DNA of 64,000 nt from Atlantibacter hermannii (GCF_009907385.1 NZ_JAAATR010000105.1:1-64000); one strand, 5' to 3'; counted from the stretch's first letter, positions 28,815-39,939 are shown. Numbers and translations: made by a program. Notes: generated by a model from the sequence alone, not told the origin.

Positions 28815-29549
28815 TTAAACCATATACATCCCGCCGTTGACGTGCAGAGTTTCACCAGAGATGTAACCCGCTTCATCAGAAGCTAAGAATGCAACCGCAC
28901 TGGCGATTTCCTTCGCGTCGCCTAAGCGACCCGCAGGAACCTGCGCCAGGATACCCGCACGCTGATCGTCAGATAGCGCACGCGTCATGTCCGTTTCAAT
29001 AAAGCCCGGAGCAACAACGTTCACTGTAATACCGCGAGACGCTACTTCGCGCGCCAGCGATTTACTAAAGCCGATAAGACCCGCTTTCGCCGCAGCGTAG
29101 TTGGCCTGACCCGCATTTCCCATGGTACCAACCACAGAACCGATAGTAATAATACGCCCATGACGTTTTTTCATCATAGCTCGCATTACTGCTTTTGACA
29201 GACGAAATACGGATGAAAGATTGGTTTCGAGAATGTCGCTCCACTCTTCTTCTTTCATGCGCATCAGTAAATTATCGCGAGTGATACCGGCATTATTAAC
29301 CAGAATATCCACTTCACCAAATTCGCCACGAATATTTTCCAGCACGGATTCGATAGAGGCCGGGTCGGTGACGTTAAGCATCAGACCTTTGCCGTTCGCG
29401 CCCAGATAGTCGCTGATCGCCTGCGCGCCGCTTTCACTGGTGGCGGTACCGATAACTTTCGCGCCGCGCGCCGCAAGGGTTTCAGCAATTGCGCGGCCAA
29501 TGCCGCGGCTCGCGCCGGTAACCAGCGCGACTTTTCCTTCAAAACTCAT
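28815..29549 (-). CDS. fabG: 3-oxoacyl-ACP reductase FabG
   Basis: FabG reduces 3-oxoacyl-ACP with NADPH in each elongation cycle. The 244-aa short-chain dehydrogenase has the cofactor motif TGASRGIG (about 11-18), NNAG near 86, and the catalytic Ser, Tyr and Lys in IGSVVG and YAAAKAG. It is 13 bp after fabD. Confidence 0.98.
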   Translation of the reverse strand: MSFEGKVALVTGASRGIGRAIAETLAARGAKVIGTATSESGAQAISDYLGANGKGLMLNVTDPASIESVLENIRGEFGEVDILVNNAGITRDNLLMRMKEEEWSDILETNLSSVFRLSKAVMRAMMKKRHGRIITIGSVVGTMGNAGQANYAAAKAGLIGFSKSLAREVASRGITVNVVAPGFIETDMTRALSDDQRAGILAQVPAGRLGDAKEIASAVAFLASDEAGYISGETLHVNGGMYMV

Positions 29550-29562
29550 GGTATTCCTCGTC

Positions 29563-30492
29563 TTATTGCTCGAGTGCTGCGGCCAGGCTTGCCGGCTCGT
29601 TGATCGCGGAGGCGGTTAAGCTGTCCACGATGCGTTTAGTCAGGCCGGTCAATACTTTGCCTGGACCAACTTCGTAAAGATGGGTGATATCACGTGAAGC
29701 CATGAGCTCAACGCTCTTAGTCCACTGCACCGGGCTGTAAAGCTGGCGCACAAGCGCATTGCGAATCTCATCCGGATCGGTGGCACAGGCGACATCAACG
29801 TTATTCACCACCGGGATCGCCGGCGCGTTAAAGGTAATGTTCTGCAGCTCTACCGCCAGTTTTTCTGCGGCGGGTTTCATCAGCGCACAGTGCGACGGCA
29901 CGCTCACCGGTAGCGGCAGCGCGCGTTTAGCGCCCGCAGCTTTACAGGCTGCGCCTGCACGCTCAACCGCTTCTTTATGACCGGCGATCACCACCTGGCC
30001 CGGCGAGTTGTAGTTGACCGGCGATACCACCTGGCCGTGGGCCGACTCTTCACAGGCTTTGGCGATGGACTCATCATCCAGACCGATAATTGCCGACATA
30101 GCGCCGGTGCCTTCCGGAACCGCGTCCTGCATCAGTTTACCGCGCAGCTCCACCAGACGGACCGCATCGCTGAACGCGATGACGCCCGCACATACCAGCG
30201 CGGAGTATTCGCCAAGGCTGTGGCCCGCCATCATCGCAGGGGCTTTACCGCCTTCCTGCTGCCATACGCGGTATAACGCCACCGAAGCGGTCAACAACGC
30301 AGGCTGGGTCTGCCAGGTTTTGTTTAACTCTTCGGCGGGGCCTTGCTGAACCAGCGCCCAGAGATCGTAACCTAAAACGGCAGAAGCCTCGGCGAAGGTC
30401 TCTTCGACGACGGGATATTGCGCGGCAACATCTGCCAGCATGCCCACAGCCTGGGAGCCCTGCCCCGGAAACACAAATGCAAATTGCGTCAT
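29563..30492 (-). CDS. fabD: Malonyl-CoA-ACP transacylase FabD
   Basis: FabD transfers malonyl groups from CoA to ACP. The active Ser92 is in GHSLGEYSA and the catalytic His (about 201) in VPSHCALM; the N-terminal FPGQGSQ is conserved. The ATG at 30492 gives the E. coli start MTQFAFVFPG and 309 aa. A frame extending 24 codons upstream would overlap fabH and is rejected. Confidence 0.97.
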   Translation of the reverse strand: MTQFAFVFPGQGSQAVGMLADVAAQYPVVEETFAEASAVLGYDLWALVQQGPAEELNKTWQTQPALLTASVALYRVWQQEGGKAPAMMAGHSLGEYSALVCAGVIAFSDAVRLVELRGKLMQDAVPEGTGAMSAIIGLDDESIAKACEESAHGQVVSPVNYNSPGQVVIAGHKEAVERAGAACKAAGAKRALPLPVSVPSHCALMKPAAEKLAVELQNITFNAPAIPVVNNVDVACATDPDEIRNALVRQLYSPVQWTKSVELMASRDITHLYEVGPGKVLTGLTKRIVDSLTASAINEPASLAAALEQ

Positions 30493-30511
30493 GTTTTTTA
30501 ATCCTTGTTTA

Positions 30512-31465
30512 TCAGAAACGAACCAGCGCCGAGCCCCAGGTAAAGCCGCCGCCAAAGGCCTCAAGCAGCACTAAATGACCGGGCTTAATGCGGCCATCGC
30601 GCACCGCTTCATCCAGCGCGCTGGGCACGGACGCGGCGGAGGTATTGCCGTGACGATCCAGGGTCACCACCACATTATCCATCGACATGCCGAGTTTTTT
30701 GGCGGTTGCGCTGATAATACGCAGGTTCGCCTGGTGCGGCACCAGCCAGTCCAGCGAGGAGCGGTCGAGCTGATTCGCGGCCAGCGTTTCATCAACAATA
30801 TGCGCAAGCTCAGTCACAGCAACTTTGAATACTTCGTTACCGGACATGGTTAAATAGATAGGGTTTTCCGGCACCACGCGATCGTGGTTCGGCAGCGTCA
30901 GCAACTCACCGTAGCTGCCGTCAGCGTGCAGGTGAGTCGAAATAATGCCCGGCTCTTCAGACGCGCTCAGCACCACAGCGCCCGCGCCGTCACCGAACAG
31001 AATAATCGTGCCGCGATCCTGCGGATCAAGGGTGCGCGCCAGCACGTCGGAGCCGATCACCAGCGCATACTGCACCGCGCCGGATTTCACGTACTGATCG
31101 GCAATGCTCAGCGCATAGGTAAAGCCCGCGCAGGCCGCAGCGACATCAAACGCCGGGCAGCCTTTAATGCCCAGCATGCCCTGGATCTGGCATGCGGCGC
31201 TCGGGAAGGCATGGGTCGCGGAGGTTGTGGCCACCACAACCATACCGATTTGTTCTTTATCGATACCGGCCATCTCAATGGCGCGCAGCGCAGCCTGATA
31301 GCCCATGGAATCAACAGTCTCGTCAGGACCGGCGATACGACGCTCACGAATGCCTGTGCGGGTGACAATCCACTCGTCAGTCGTTTCCACAATTTTTTCA
31401 AGATCGGCGTTAGTCCGCACGTGCTCAGGCAGGTAGCTACCTGTGCCAATAATCTTCGTATACAT
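30512..31465 (-). CDS. fabH: 3-oxoacyl-ACP synthase III FabH
   Basis: FabH starts fatty-acid synthesis by condensing acetyl-CoA with malonyl-ACP. The 317-aa protein has the catalytic triad: Cys112 in AAACAGF, His in VPHQANLRI (about 244) and Asn in [11 protein letters not shown] (about 274). It begins six bases after plsX and is followed by fabD after 19 bp. Confidence 0.98.
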   Translation of the reverse strand: MYTKIIGTGSYLPEHVRTNADLEKIVETTDEWIVTRTGIRERRIAGPDETVDSMGYQAALRAIEMAGIDKEQIGMVVVATTSATHAFPSAACQIQGMLGIKGCPAFDVAAACAGFTYALSIADQYVKSGAVQYALVIGSDVLARTLDPQDRGTIILFGDGAGAVVLSASEEPGIISTHLHADGSYGELLTLPNHDRVVPENPIYLTMSGNEVFKVAVTELAHIVDETLAANQLDRSSLDWLVPHQANLRIISATAKKLGMSMDNVVVTLDRHGNTSAASVPSALDEAVRDGRIKPGHLVLLEAFGGGFTWGSALVRF

Positions 31466-31471
31466 GTACGC

Positions 31472-32569
31472 TCAGTCACTCTTGGGTAATATACCTGCCG
31501 GTGGCATTGCCGGGGCGCTTGCGCCGTCCTGCAATTCGAAACCTGCGGGATATAAACATTCCAGGCGAGCGGCTATCCGTTGTGGAACCTGCCGCTGCAC
31601 CGCCTGCACTGCCTGTTCAATCGCCACGCTAAACGCGCGCTGATTGGCCGCGCCGTGACTCTTAATCACGGTGCCGCGCAATCCTAACAGACAGGCGCCA
31701 TTATACTGGTCGGGGTTGAGGTGACTGAATCGCCTTGAGAGGCTTTTTTGTAACCAGTGCTTTAATAAACGCCACCACCACGACCGTTTTTTCCCCTCTC
31801 CCTGCGATTTGAGCAGAGAAAGGAACATTCGTACAACGCCCTCCATGGTCTTGAGTGTGACATTACCTACAAAACCATCACACACCAGCACGTCCGTTTT
31901 GCCGGTTAATAATTCATTGGCTTCAAGATAGCCAATATAATTCAACGACGGCATGGTTTTTAACAGTGCCGCCGCGTCACGAATACTGTCGAGACCTTTC
32001 GTTTCTTCTTCGCCGATATTCAGTAACGCCACGCGTGGCGTCTGGATGCCAAGGACTTCCTCAGCCATCACTGAACCCATAATGGCGAACTGTACCAGCA
32101 TCGTGCTATCGCAGGCCACGTTGGCGCCTAAATCCAGCACCACGGTTTTGCCTTTTTGCTGATGCGGCAACACCGTCATCAGCGCCGGGCGTTCTATGCC
32201 GTCAATCGGTTTGAGCAGCAGCTTTGCAAGCCCCATCAACGCGCCAGTATTACCGGCGCTGACGCAGGCCTGGGCCCGCCCTTCTTTCACCAGCTCCAGC
32301 GCCATGCGCATGGAGGAGCCGCGACTGTTGCGCACGGCCTGAGACGGTCTGACATCACTGGCGATAACCGACTGGGATGCAACAATCTGCAAACGCGAAC
32401 GTTGTTCAAAATCAGCTTTGGCGAGTAATGGAGTAATGACGTCGGGATCGCCGACTAAAAGGAGATTCAGTTGCGAATTAGAATTCAGTGCCTGCAAGGC
32501 TGCAGGCACTGTCACGGAGGGACCAAAGTCCCCACCCATGGCATCTAACGCAAGGGTTAGACGTGTCAA
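31472..32569 (-). CDS. plsX: Phosphate acyltransferase PlsX
   Basis: PlsX turns acyl-ACP into acyl-phosphate, the donor for phospholipid synthesis. The 365-aa protein keeps the N-terminal [19 protein letters not shown] and [10 protein letters not shown] motifs. Its C-terminal tail is about nine residues longer than in E. coli and diverged. The start is a TTG (32567-32569), giving [12 protein letters not shown], as in E. coli. Two GC-rich hairpins (near 32593-32608 and 32621-32643) lie between it and rpmF. Confidence 0.96.
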   Translation of the reverse strand: MTRLTLALDAMGGDFGPSVTVPAALQALNSNSQLNLLLVGDPDVITPLLAKADFEQRSRLQIVASQSVIASDVRPSQAVRNSRGSSMRMALELVKEGRAQACVSAGNTGALMGLAKLLLKPIDGIERPALMTVLPHQQKGKTVVLDLGANVACDSTMLVQFAIMGSVMAEEVLGIQTPRVALLNIGEEETKGLDSIRDAAALLKTMPSLNYIGYLEANELLTGKTDVLVCDGFVGNVTLKTMEGVVRMFLSLLKSQGEGKKRSWWWRLLKHWLQKSLSRRFSHLNPDQYNGACLLGLRGTVIKSHGAANQRAFSVAIEQAVQAVQRQVPQRIAARLECLYPAGFELQDGASAPAMPPAGILPKSD

Positions 32570-32642
32570 GGTATCGACGGGCGACGTTATATCCCCGCGT
32601 AAACGGGGAAACGACGCTAAGTTTAATCACGCTTGCGCGTGA

Positions 32643-32828
<186 letters not shown>

Positions 32829-32866
32829 TCAATTACGGTTTACCCCGTTTGCGCGGGGAAGACCAA

Positions 32867-33388
32867 TTACTTACGCTTTAAGCTGGCTAATACGGCAAAC
32901 GGATTTGGCTTTTGCGCTTCTTCAGGCAGTTCACCAAATACCATGTCCGCTTCGGACACTTCACAGTGTTCATGATCATGCACCGGAACCACCGGCAGCG
33001 CGATGATGATTTCATCTTCGACTACCGCCAGCAGATCGATTTCACCGAATTCGTTAACCTCAATCGGCTCATACGCTTCCGGGAGTGCTTCAGCCTGTTC
33101 GTCTGAACGAACCGGACTAAAACAATACGTTGTGTGGACCTGATGGGAGAACGGATTCCCGCAACGCTGACATGACAACGTCACCGTCACCTTCGCATCG
33201 CCGGTTAACACCGCGAGACGTTGGTTATCGATGGCGAAGCGCATGGAGCATTCCACATCGCTGTCCACACTGACAACTGATTCGGCGACGCGCTCCACCT
33301 GTTCAGGGGTGTACACGCCATGATAATCAAGGCGCTTTTGAGCGGTACGAACCGGATCGAGAGTCAGGGGTAATTTTACCTTTTGCAT
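32867..33388 (-). CDS. yceD: YceD, 23S rRNA accumulation protein (DUF177)
   Basis: This 173-aa protein is cotranscribed with rpmF and needed for normal 23S rRNA levels in plants and bacteria; the mechanism is unclear. A Cys pair in SCQRCGNPF (about 73-81) and later Cys near the acidic [10 protein letters not shown] suggest metal binding. The C-terminus has the family motif [12 protein letters not shown]. It leads the yceD-rpmF-plsX-fab run. Confidence 0.95.
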   Translation of the reverse strand: MQKVKLPLTLDPVRTAQKRLDYHGVYTPEQVERVAESVVSVDSDVECSMRFAIDNQRLAVLTGDAKVTVTLSCQRCGNPFSHQVHTTYCFSPVRSDEQAEALPEAYEPIEVNEFGEIDLLAVVEDEIIIALPVVPVHDHEHCEVSEADMVFGELPEEAQKPNPFAVLASLKRK

Positions 33389-33528
33389 AGGGCGCGCATA
33401 TTAACGTCGTAATGTCATAGAGTCAAAGGAAAAGGCGGTATCAACATGCCATTTGCTAATAAATCACACACAGCATTGTCCACAGTTTAAGATGTCATAA
33501 TAAGTTTCGCGAATGATGGCAGAAAAAA
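33389..33528. ncRNA. Possible SraB small RNA / yceD leader
   Basis: In E. coli the small RNA SraB is encoded between yceF and yceD. The same 140-bp divergent interval is present here, but I cannot align the RNA by eye, so this rests on synteny only. The interval must at least hold the promoters of both genes. Confidence 0.25.
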
Positions 33529-34110
33529 ATGACTCAACTGGTACTCGCTTCAACCTCCCCCTTCCGTCAGAGCTTGCTTGAAAAACTGGGGATTCCGTTC
33601 ATTACCGCCGCGCCGGACTGCGATGAAACGCCGTTAGCGAACGAAGATGCCCGCCATCTGGTGGTGCGTCTGGCGCAGCAAAAAGCGCAGTCGCTGGCAG
33701 GCCGTTTTCCGAATCATTTGATCATCGGTTCCGATCAGGTATGCGTGCTGGATGGCAATATAACCGGCAAGCCATTGACTGAAGAAAACGCGCGTTGGCA
33801 GTTGACCAAAGCCAGCGGTCACGTCGTCACGTTCTACACCGGACTGGCGCTGTATAATTCCGCCAACGGCCAGTTGCAAACCGAATGCGAGCCGTTTGAC
33901 GTGCACTTTCGTCATCTCAGCGCCGAAGAAATCACTGGTTATGTAAAGAAAGAACAACCGCTGTATTGCGCGGGCAGCTTTAAAAGCGAAGGGCTCGGCA
34001 TTACGCTTTTTGATCGCTTAAGCGGACGCGATCCGAATACGCTGGTTGGCCTGCCGTTAATCGCCCTGGGCCAGATGCTGCGTAATGAAGGGGTAAACCC
34101 GCTGGCGTAA
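33529..34110 (+). CDS. yceF: Maf-family nucleotide pyrophosphatase YceF (m7GTP)
   Basis: This house-cleaning enzyme hydrolyses m7GTP to m7GMP. The 193-aa Maf protein begins [17 protein letters not shown]. The catalytic Asp69 is in [12 protein letters not shown], and GKPLTEENA and [14 protein letters not shown] follow, as in E. coli YceF. It diverges from yceD and converges on rluC. Confidence 0.95.
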   Translation: MTQLVLASTSPFRQSLLEKLGIPFITAAPDCDETPLANEDARHLVVRLAQQKAQSLAGRFPNHLIIGSDQVCVLDGNITGKPLTEENARWQLTKASGHVVTFYTGLALYNSANGQLQTECEPFDVHFRHLSAEEITGYVKKEQPLYCAGSFKSEGLGITLFDRLSGRDPNTLVGLPLIALGQMLRNEGVNPLA

Positions 34111-34111
34111 C

Positions 34112-34137
34112 AAAAAAAGCCCGGTATCAAACCGGGC
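34112..34137 (-). terminator. Intrinsic terminator of rluC
   Basis: On the minus strand GCCCGGT / ACCGGGC with a five-base loop is followed by seven T residues. It lies between convergent rluC and yceF and has a T run only in the rluC direction. Confidence 0.88.
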
Positions 34138-34145
34138 CATTGCCG

Positions 34146-35099
34146 TTACTTACCGTTGCGCAGCACGTTCAGACAGTGTTTAAGCGCATTGTCGAGCGGC
34201 GCTTCGACGCGCATCGTCTCGCCGGTATTGGGGTGCTGGAATTTCAGCGCCGCCGCATGCAGGAACAGGCGGCTTAATCCGGTATTCGCCAGTTGCTTAT
34301 CAAATTCACGGTCGCCATAACGATCGTCAAAAGCGATAGGATGACCGGCATGCAGAGTATGCACGCGAATCTGGTGGGTGCGACCGGTTACCGGGCTACA
34401 GCGTACCAGCGTGGCGAACGCATAACGCTCCTCCACTTTAAAGCGCGTTTCCGATGGCTTGCCTTCACTGTTGACCCGCACGATGCGCTCTCCGCTTTGC
34501 AGAATATTTTTCAATAGCGGCGCCTGTACCACTTTCACATGCGACTGCCACTGCCCGCGCACCAGCGCCAGGTAATCTTTTTGCATCTCTTTACCGCGCA
34601 GCTGTTCATGCAGCGAACGCAGCGCCGAACGCTTTTTCGCCACCAGCAGGACGCCGGACGTGTCGCGGTCGAGACGGTGGACCAGCTCCAGAAAGCGGGC
34701 TTCCGGGCGCAAGGCGCGCAGACCTTCGATTACGCCAAAGCTCAATCCGCTGCCGCCGTGTACGGCGGTGCCGGAGGGCTTATTCAGCACCAGGATATAA
34801 TCATCCTCATACAAAATCGCCTCGGTGAGCGCGGAGACTTTTTGCAGATGCGGGGATACCGCCTCTTCTTCGCGCTCGGCGACGCGAACCGGAGGAATAC
34901 GCACTTCATCGCCGTCTTCGAGTTTGTATTCAGGCTTAATGCGTTTTTTGTTCACCCGCACTTCGCCTTTGCGAAGGATGCGGTAAATCATGCTTTTAGG
35001 CACACCCTTTAATTGGGTGCGCAAAAAGTTATCGATACGCTGCCCCGCTTCATCAGCGGTAATGACAACGATTTTTACGGCTGGGGTCTCAGTTTTCAT
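34146..35099 (-). CDS. rluC: 23S rRNA pseudouridine synthase RluC
   Basis: RluC makes pseudouridines 955, 2504 and 2580 in 23S rRNA. An N-terminal S4 domain (about 20-80, QRIDNFLRTQLKGVPKSMIYR) precedes the RluA-type catalytic domain with Asp in VHRLDRDTSG. The ATG at 35099 gives the E. coli-like MKTETP start and 318 aa. An in-frame ATG eight codons upstream is also possible. Confidence 0.96.
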   Translation of the reverse strand: MKTETPAVKIVVITADEAGQRIDNFLRTQLKGVPKSMIYRILRKGEVRVNKKRIKPEYKLEDGDEVRIPPVRVAEREEEAVSPHLQKVSALTEAILYEDDYILVLNKPSGTAVHGGSGLSFGVIEGLRALRPEARFLELVHRLDRDTSGVLLVAKKRSALRSLHEQLRGKEMQKDYLALVRGQWQSHVKVVQAPLLKNILQSGERIVRVNSEGKPSETRFKVEERYAFATLVRCSPVTGRTHQIRVHTLHAGHPIAFDDRYGDREFDKQLANTGLSRLFLHAAALKFQHPNTGETMRVEAPLDNALKHCLNVLRNGK

Positions 35100-35308
35100 G
35101 GTGGCGATTCTAATTATCGACATTCATTAGCGCCACTCATTTTTATATGCTTATACTTACTGTCACCCGGATTCTGACGGCTTATGAATCACCGGATTGG
35201 TGGATATAACAACAATCGGTAATTTGTGGTTAAGAAACTGTGAGTAACCGGGTGATAAATGGCAAAAGTCATCTTGCTATAACAAGCTTAGCAATGGAAT
35301 AATGCTGC

Positions 35309-35669
35309 TGTTTTCCGTGTTAAATCTTGTTGAGACAAGGAACTTTGCGGAATTACCAGTTTTGCCTGACCGTTCATCCACGCAGCAATGGCGTAAGACG
35401 TATTGAACCTTCAGGCAGTTAGCGGGCTGCGGGTTGCAGTCCTTACCGGTAAATGGAAGCTTCTCTGGCGAAACATCCCAGGCAGTTCCCCTGATAATTG
35501 CGCTGTATTTCCAGATGAAATACAGGCTACCGACACTCTGCGCCTCTTAAGCGAGCGACAACCGTGAGGTTGGCGACGTGAATAGTCACGAGGCCATCGG
35601 TTCATACCCGGAAAGGCGATATCTTGCCCGCAGCTTAGTCGTCAATGTAAGAATAATGAGTAAGTTACG
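35309..35669 (+). promoter_or_regulatory. rne 5' leader with autoregulatory stem-loops
   Basis: Between rluC and rne lie 570 bp without a gene. The E. coli rne mRNA has a leader of about 361 nt whose stem-loops let RNase E degrade its own message (Rfam rne5). Here the equivalent stretch has several paired segments, for example GAAATACAG facing CTGTATTTC around 35507-35526. A TATAAC element at 35278-35283 is a candidate -10. The exact start site is estimated by analogy. Confidence 0.7.
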
Positions 35670-38600
35670 ATGAAAAGAATGTTAATCAACGCGACTCAGC
35701 AAGAAGAGTTGCGTGTCGCCCTTGTGGACGGGCAGCGCCTGTACGACCTGGACATTGAAAGCCCAGGACACGAACAGAAAAAAGCGAACATCTACAAAGG
35801 AAAAATCACCCGCATTGAACCCAGTCTTGAAGCCGCTTTTGTTGATTACGGCGCTGAAAGACACGGTTTCCTCCCTCTTAAAGAAATCGCCCGCGAATAC
35901 TTCCCTGCTAACTATGCTTCCCATGGTCGTCCGAACATCAAAGATGTGCTGCGCGAAGGCCAGGAAGTTATCGTTCAGATCGATAAAGAAGAGCGCGGTA
36001 ACAAAGGCGCGGCCCTGACTACCTTTATTAGTCTGGCAGGCAGCTACCTGGTTCTGATGCCAAATAACCCGCGCGCGGGCGGCATCTCTCGCCGTATCGA
36101 AGGCGACGACCGTACCGAACTGAAAGAAGCGCTGGCCAGTCTTGAACTGCCGGACGGCATGGGTCTTATCGTGCGTACCGCGGGCGTGGGCAAATCCGCC
36201 GAAGCGCTGCAGTGGGACTTAAGCTTCCGCCTGAAACACTGGGAAGCCATCAAAAAAGCCGCTGAGAGCCGCCCTGCGCCATTCCTGATCCATCAGGAAA
36301 GCAACGTCATTGTCCGCGCCTTCCGCGACTATCTGCGCCAGGACATCGGCGAAATCCTGATCGACAACCCGAAAGTGCTGGAGCTGGCGCGCCAGCACAT
36401 CTCTGCGCTGGGCCGCCCGGATTTCAGCAGCAAAATCAAACTGTACACCGGTGAAATCCCGCTGTTCAGCCACTATCAGATCGAATCGCAAATTGAATCG
36501 GCATTCCAGCGCGAAGTGCGCCTGCCGTCAGGCGGCTCTATCGTTATTGATAGCACCGAAGCGCTGACCGCTATCGATATCAACTCCGCCCGCGCGACCC
36601 GCGGCGGCGATATCGAAGAAACGGCTTTCAACACCAACCTGGAAGCGGCGGATGAAATCGCCCGCCAGCTGCGCCTGCGCGACCTCGGCGGTCTGATTGT
36701 TATCGACTTTATCGATATGACCCCGGTACGCCACCAGCGCGCGGTGGAAAACCGCCTGCGCGAAGCCGTTCGTCAGGACCGCGCGCGCATCCAGATTTCC
36801 CATATTTCACGCTTCGGCCTGCTGGAAATGTCCCGTCAGCGCCTCAGCCCGTCGCTGGGCGAATCCAGCCATCACGTGTGCCCGCGCTGTAGCGGCACCG
36901 GCACCATTCGCGACAACGAATCCCTGTCCCTGTCGATTCTGCGTCTGATTGAAGAAGAAGCGCTGAAAGAGAACACCAAAGAAGTTCACGCCATCGTTCC
37001 GGTGCCGATCGCTTCCTATCTGCTGAACGAAAAACGCGACGCCATTACCGCCATCGAAACCCGCCAGGGCGGCGTGCGCGCGGTGATCGTCCCGAACGAC
37101 CAGATGGAAACCCCGCATTATTCCGTGCTGCGCGTGCGTAAAGGCGAAGAGACCAAAACCCTGAGCTACATGCTGCCGAAGCTGCATGAAGAAGCGATGG
37201 CAATGCCGTCTGACGATGAGCCAGCCGAACGCAAGCGTCCGGAAGAGCCCGCGTTAGCCACCTTCGCCATGCCGGATATCCCGCCTGCGCCGCCAGAGAC
37301 CAAAGCCGTTCAGGAAGCCCCGGCAAAAGTACAGGCCGCGCCGCAGCCTGCCGCGTCTCAGGCGTCCCAGCCGGGCCTGTTTAGCCGCTTTATCAACGCG
37401 CTGAAATCCCTGTTCGCCGGTGAGCCAGCCGCGCCTGCCCCGGTTGTTGAAGAGCCGAAGAAAGAAGCGGGTGAAGAGAAACAGCGTGGCGATCGCCGTA
37501 ATAACCGTCGCCAGAATAACCGTCGCGATCGTAACGATCGCCAGGGACGCGACAGCCGCGATAATCGTGAACCGCGTGAATCTCGCGAACCGCGTGAGCC
37601 GCGTGAGCCGCGTGAGCCGCGCGATGAGAATCGCCGCAACCGTCGTCAGGCCCAGCAGCAAACCGCTGAGGCGCGTGAAGTCCGCGACATCGCCGTGGAT
37701 GAGACCGAACAAACCAAAGGCCGTGATGAGCAGCAACCGCGTCGTGAAAGAAGCCGCCGCCGCTCTGAAGACAAGCGCCAGGCGCAGCAGGACGTTAAAG
37801 CACTGAACCGCGAAGAGCGTCCGGAGCAGGAAGCCGAACAGGAAGAACGCGTTCAGGTGATGCCGCGCCGTAAACAGCGCCAGCTGACCCAGAAAGTTCG
37901 CTTCACTAACGATGTGGTTGAGTCAGAAGCCATTGTCGACGTAGAGCCGCAGGAAACCGCGCCGGTACAGCGTACCGAGCTGGCGACCATTCCGCTGCCT
38001 GCGGTGGTGGAAAACGAGACAGCCGAACCGGAAGAAAGCGCCGAAACTCGCGCTGACGCCAACGGTATGCCGCGTCGCTCCCGCCGTTCACCGCGACACC
38101 TGCGCGTGAGCGGTCAGCGCCGCCGCCGTTATCGCGATGAGCGCTACCCAACCGCGTCGCCGATGCCGTTGACCGTAGCATGCGCTTCGCCGGAAATGGC
38201 GTCCGGCAAAGTCTGGATCCGCTACCCGGTCGCGCAGGCGCCAGTGGTTGAACAGCAGGAACAACCTGTTGAAGCACCGGTGGAACAGCAGGCGATCCAG
38301 ATTGCGCCCGTTGTTGCCGGGGCAGCCGACGTCGCTGAAGCCGCACCGGTCGAAACGACCCATCCGGAAGTGATTGCCGCGCCGGTCGATGCCCAGCCGG
38401 AAATCATCGCGCCGCAGGATGAAGCGGTTGCTGAGCAGGTTGCTGAAGAAGCCAAACCGGTAGACTCTGCGCCAGCGGCTGAAGCCGTGCAGGAAACGGC
38501 TCAGGAAGCCGTGGTGGTTGAGCCTGTTGCGGAAGAAAGCATCGCCGATGCGCCGCAGGAACAACCTGCCGCGCGTGACGCTGAGCAGCAGCCAGCAGTG

Positions 38601-38957
38601 GTTGAGACGCCGGACGCAGACGCTGCCGAACCGATTGTTGAACCGGTCAAAGCCGAAAAGCCAATCAAAGCCGCTGAACCAGTCAAAGCCGCTGAGCCGG
38701 TCAAAGCCGCTGAGCCAGTCAAAGCCGCCGAGCCCGTACACGCTGAGCCGCAGCCTGAAGCGCAGCCAGCTGCCGCAAAACCGGTTGTCAGCGCGCCGAT
38801 GACGCGCGCCCCGGCCCCGGAATACGTGCCGGAAGCGCCGCGTCACAGCGACTGGGTGCGTGAACCGTTTAATTTTAGCGGTAAAGGCTCAGCGGGCGGC
38901 CACAGCGCCAGCCACCAGGCTACCGCACCGGCCACCCGCCCGGGTCAGGCTGAGTAA
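35670..38957 (+). CDS. rne: Ribonuclease E
   Basis: RNase E is the main endonuclease for mRNA decay and rRNA/tRNA processing and the scaffold of the degradosome. The N-terminal half is nearly identical to E. coli: S1 domain (about 35-125), catalytic Asp303 (AIDINS) and Asp346 (VIDFID), and the Zn-link CPRCSGTGT (about 404). The C-terminal half (about 530-1095) is disordered. It contains a membrane-binding helix ([15 protein letters not shown]), Arg-rich RNA-binding segments, the RhlB-site region, and the C-terminal PNPase-site [14 protein letters not shown]. At 1095 aa it is about 34 residues longer than K-12 RNase E, partly from tandem repeats. Confidence 0.98.
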   Translation: MKRMLINATQQEELRVALVDGQRLYDLDIESPGHEQKKANIYKGKITRIEPSLEAAFVDYGAERHGFLPLKEIAREYFPANYASHGRPNIKDVLREGQEVIVQIDKEERGNKGAALTTFISLAGSYLVLMPNNPRAGGISRRIEGDDRTELKEALASLELPDGMGLIVRTAGVGKSAEALQWDLSFRLKHWEAIKKAAESRPAPFLIHQESNVIVRAFRDYLRQDIGEILIDNPKVLELARQHISALGRPDFSSKIKLYTGEIPLFSHYQIESQIESAFQREVRLPSGGSIVIDSTEALTAIDINSARATRGGDIEETAFNTNLEAADEIARQLRLRDLGGLIVIDFIDMTPVRHQRAVENRLREAVRQDRARIQISHISRFGLLEMSRQRLSPSLGESSHHVCPRCSGTGTIRDNESLSLSILRLIEEEALKENTKEVHAIVPVPIASYLLNEKRDAITAIETRQGGVRAVIVPNDQMETPHYSVLRVRKGEETKTLSYMLPKLHEEAMAMPSDDEPAERKRPEEPALATFAMPDIPPAPPETKAVQEAPAKVQAAPQPAASQASQPGLFSRFINALKSLFAGEPAAPAPVVEEPKKEAGEEKQRGDRRNNRRQNNRRDRNDRQGRDSRDNREPRESREPREPREPREPRDENRRNRRQAQQQTAEAREVRDIAVDETEQTKGRDEQQPRRERSRRRSEDKRQAQQDVKALNREERPEQEAEQEERVQVMPRRKQRQLTQKVRFTNDVVESEAIVDVEPQETAPVQRTELATIPLPAVVENETAEPEESAETRADANGMPRRSRRSPRHLRVSGQRRRRYRDERYPTASPMPLTVACASPEMASGKVWIRYPVAQAPVVEQQEQPVEAPVEQQAIQIAPVVAGAADVAEAAPVETTHPEVIAAPVDAQPEIIAPQDEAVAEQVAEEAKPVDSAPAAEAVQETAQEAVVVEPVAEESIADAPQEQPAARDAEQQPAVVETPDADAAEPIVEPVKAEKPIKAAEPVKAAEPVKAAEPVKAAEPVHAEPQPEAQPAAAKPVVSAPMTRAPAPEYVPEAPRHSDWVREPFNFSGKGSAGGHSASHQATAPATRPGQAE
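37566..37619. repeat. 9-bp tandem repeat in the Arg-rich domain of rne
   Basis: Six in-frame units close to cgtgagccg encode Arg-Glu-Pro/Ser repeats in the first RNA-binding region of RNase E. The last three units are identical. Confidence 0.85.
38646..38735. repeat. 18-bp tandem repeat in the C-terminal half of rne
   Basis: Five in-frame units close to gtcaaagccgctgagcca encode Val-Lys-Ala-Ala-Glu-Pro repeats, about 70 residues before the end of RNase E. The first unit is the most diverged. Such units can change copy number by slippage. Confidence 0.88.
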
Positions 38958-38967
38958 CCTCCCCATA

Positions 38968-38996
38968 AGCCGGTCATTATGACCGGCTTTTTTTTC
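38968..38996 (+). terminator. Intrinsic terminator of rne
   Basis: AGCCGGTC / GACCGGCT form a perfect 8-bp stem with a five-base loop and nine T residues. The stop codon of the convergent LysR gene lies inside this element. Confidence 0.93.
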
Positions 38997-39924
38997 GCCT
39001 CTCCGGCGGCCGCATCCCCATTAATCCGGGCAGAATTTCCCGCATCAGTTCGAGGAATTTACGCAAGCGCGCGGGATAGTAGCGGCTATAGGGATAAGCC
39101 AGCCAGACCGGCAGCGGCGCGGCCTGCCACTGCGGCAGAACATGCACCAGTTTGCCCTGTTCCAGATCCTGCGCCACAATCCACGCTGAGACGATACCCA
39201 CGCCCAACCCGGCCAGCACCGTTTCTCTGACGGCATACAGGCTGTCAGTGCTCAGGCGCGGCGCAATGGCGAGTGAGCGCGTTTCGTTGCCTTCAATCTG
39301 CCTTAACGTCACTTCCTGTTGATAGAACAGGTTTAAGGCCACCCAGGGCAGCGCCGCCAGTGCCTCAGGCTGGTTAATCTGCGGATAACCCGCCAGCAAT
39401 TCCGGCGCGGCGACCACGATGCGCGGCACTTCCGCCAGTAGCACCGAAATAGTGGACGGATCAGGCTGCGCGCCAAGGTGGATAGCGCAATCGATATTCT
39501 CAGTAACGAACAGCGGCGCTTTATCGTTCAGCATCCACTCTACGTTCATCTGCGGATACTGGCGAAGAAACTGCGTCAGCGGCGCAATCAACTGTTGCTG
39601 ACCAAACGCGTGCGGTGCCCGCACCCGCAAGGTGCCCACCGGTTCATCCCCGGCGTTGCGCAGATCGTCTTCCAGCATCATCCAGTGGCCCGTCACGGTT
39701 TTAGCATGCTGATAGCAGCGTTCGCCATCGTCGGTCAGTTTCATGGCGTGGGTGGTGCGCAGCAGCAGTTTGCAGCCCAACATCTCTTCCAGCGATTTCA
39801 GCCGCCGGCTGACGGTCGCCTGGGTGGTGTTGAGCTGTACTGCCGCCGCGCTGAGCGATCCGCTTTCAATGATGCGGATAAACGTGTTCATCAACTCAAT
39901 TCTGTCTATACGTTCATTTGCCAT
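38977..39924 (-). CDS. LysR-family transcriptional regulator
   Basis: This 315-aa regulator has an N-terminal winged helix-turn-helix (about 8-66, GSLSAAAVQLNTTQATVSRRLKSLE) and a periplasmic-binding-like effector domain (about 95-300). The ATG at 39924 is chosen because it starts directly before the HTH and fits family length; a longer frame adds 27 unrelated residues. It diverges from the MFS transporter gene across a 114-bp interval with a LysR-type box, so it probably controls that gene. Its last codons (ERRKKSRS) are encoded by the rne terminator sequence. No K-12 equivalent is at this position. Confidence 0.88.
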   Translation of the reverse strand: MANERIDRIELMNTFIRIIESGSLSAAAVQLNTTQATVSRRLKSLEEMLGCKLLLRTTHAMKLTDDGERCYQHAKTVTGHWMMLEDDLRNAGDEPVGTLRVRAPHAFGQQQLIAPLTQFLRQYPQMNVEWMLNDKAPLFVTENIDCAIHLGAQPDPSTISVLLAEVPRIVVAAPELLAGYPQINQPEALAALPWVALNLFYQQEVTLRQIEGNETRSLAIAPRLSTDSLYAVRETVLAGLGVGIVSAWIVAQDLEQGKLVHVLPQWQAAPLPVWLAYPYSRYYPARLRKFLELMREILPGLMGMRPPERRKKSRS

Positions 39925-39939
39925 ATAATTTTCTCTGAC

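Noticed and set aside
37420-37806. Second-frame protein inside rne
   Set aside because: Basic repeat-rich shadow of the Arg-rich domain, without start support.
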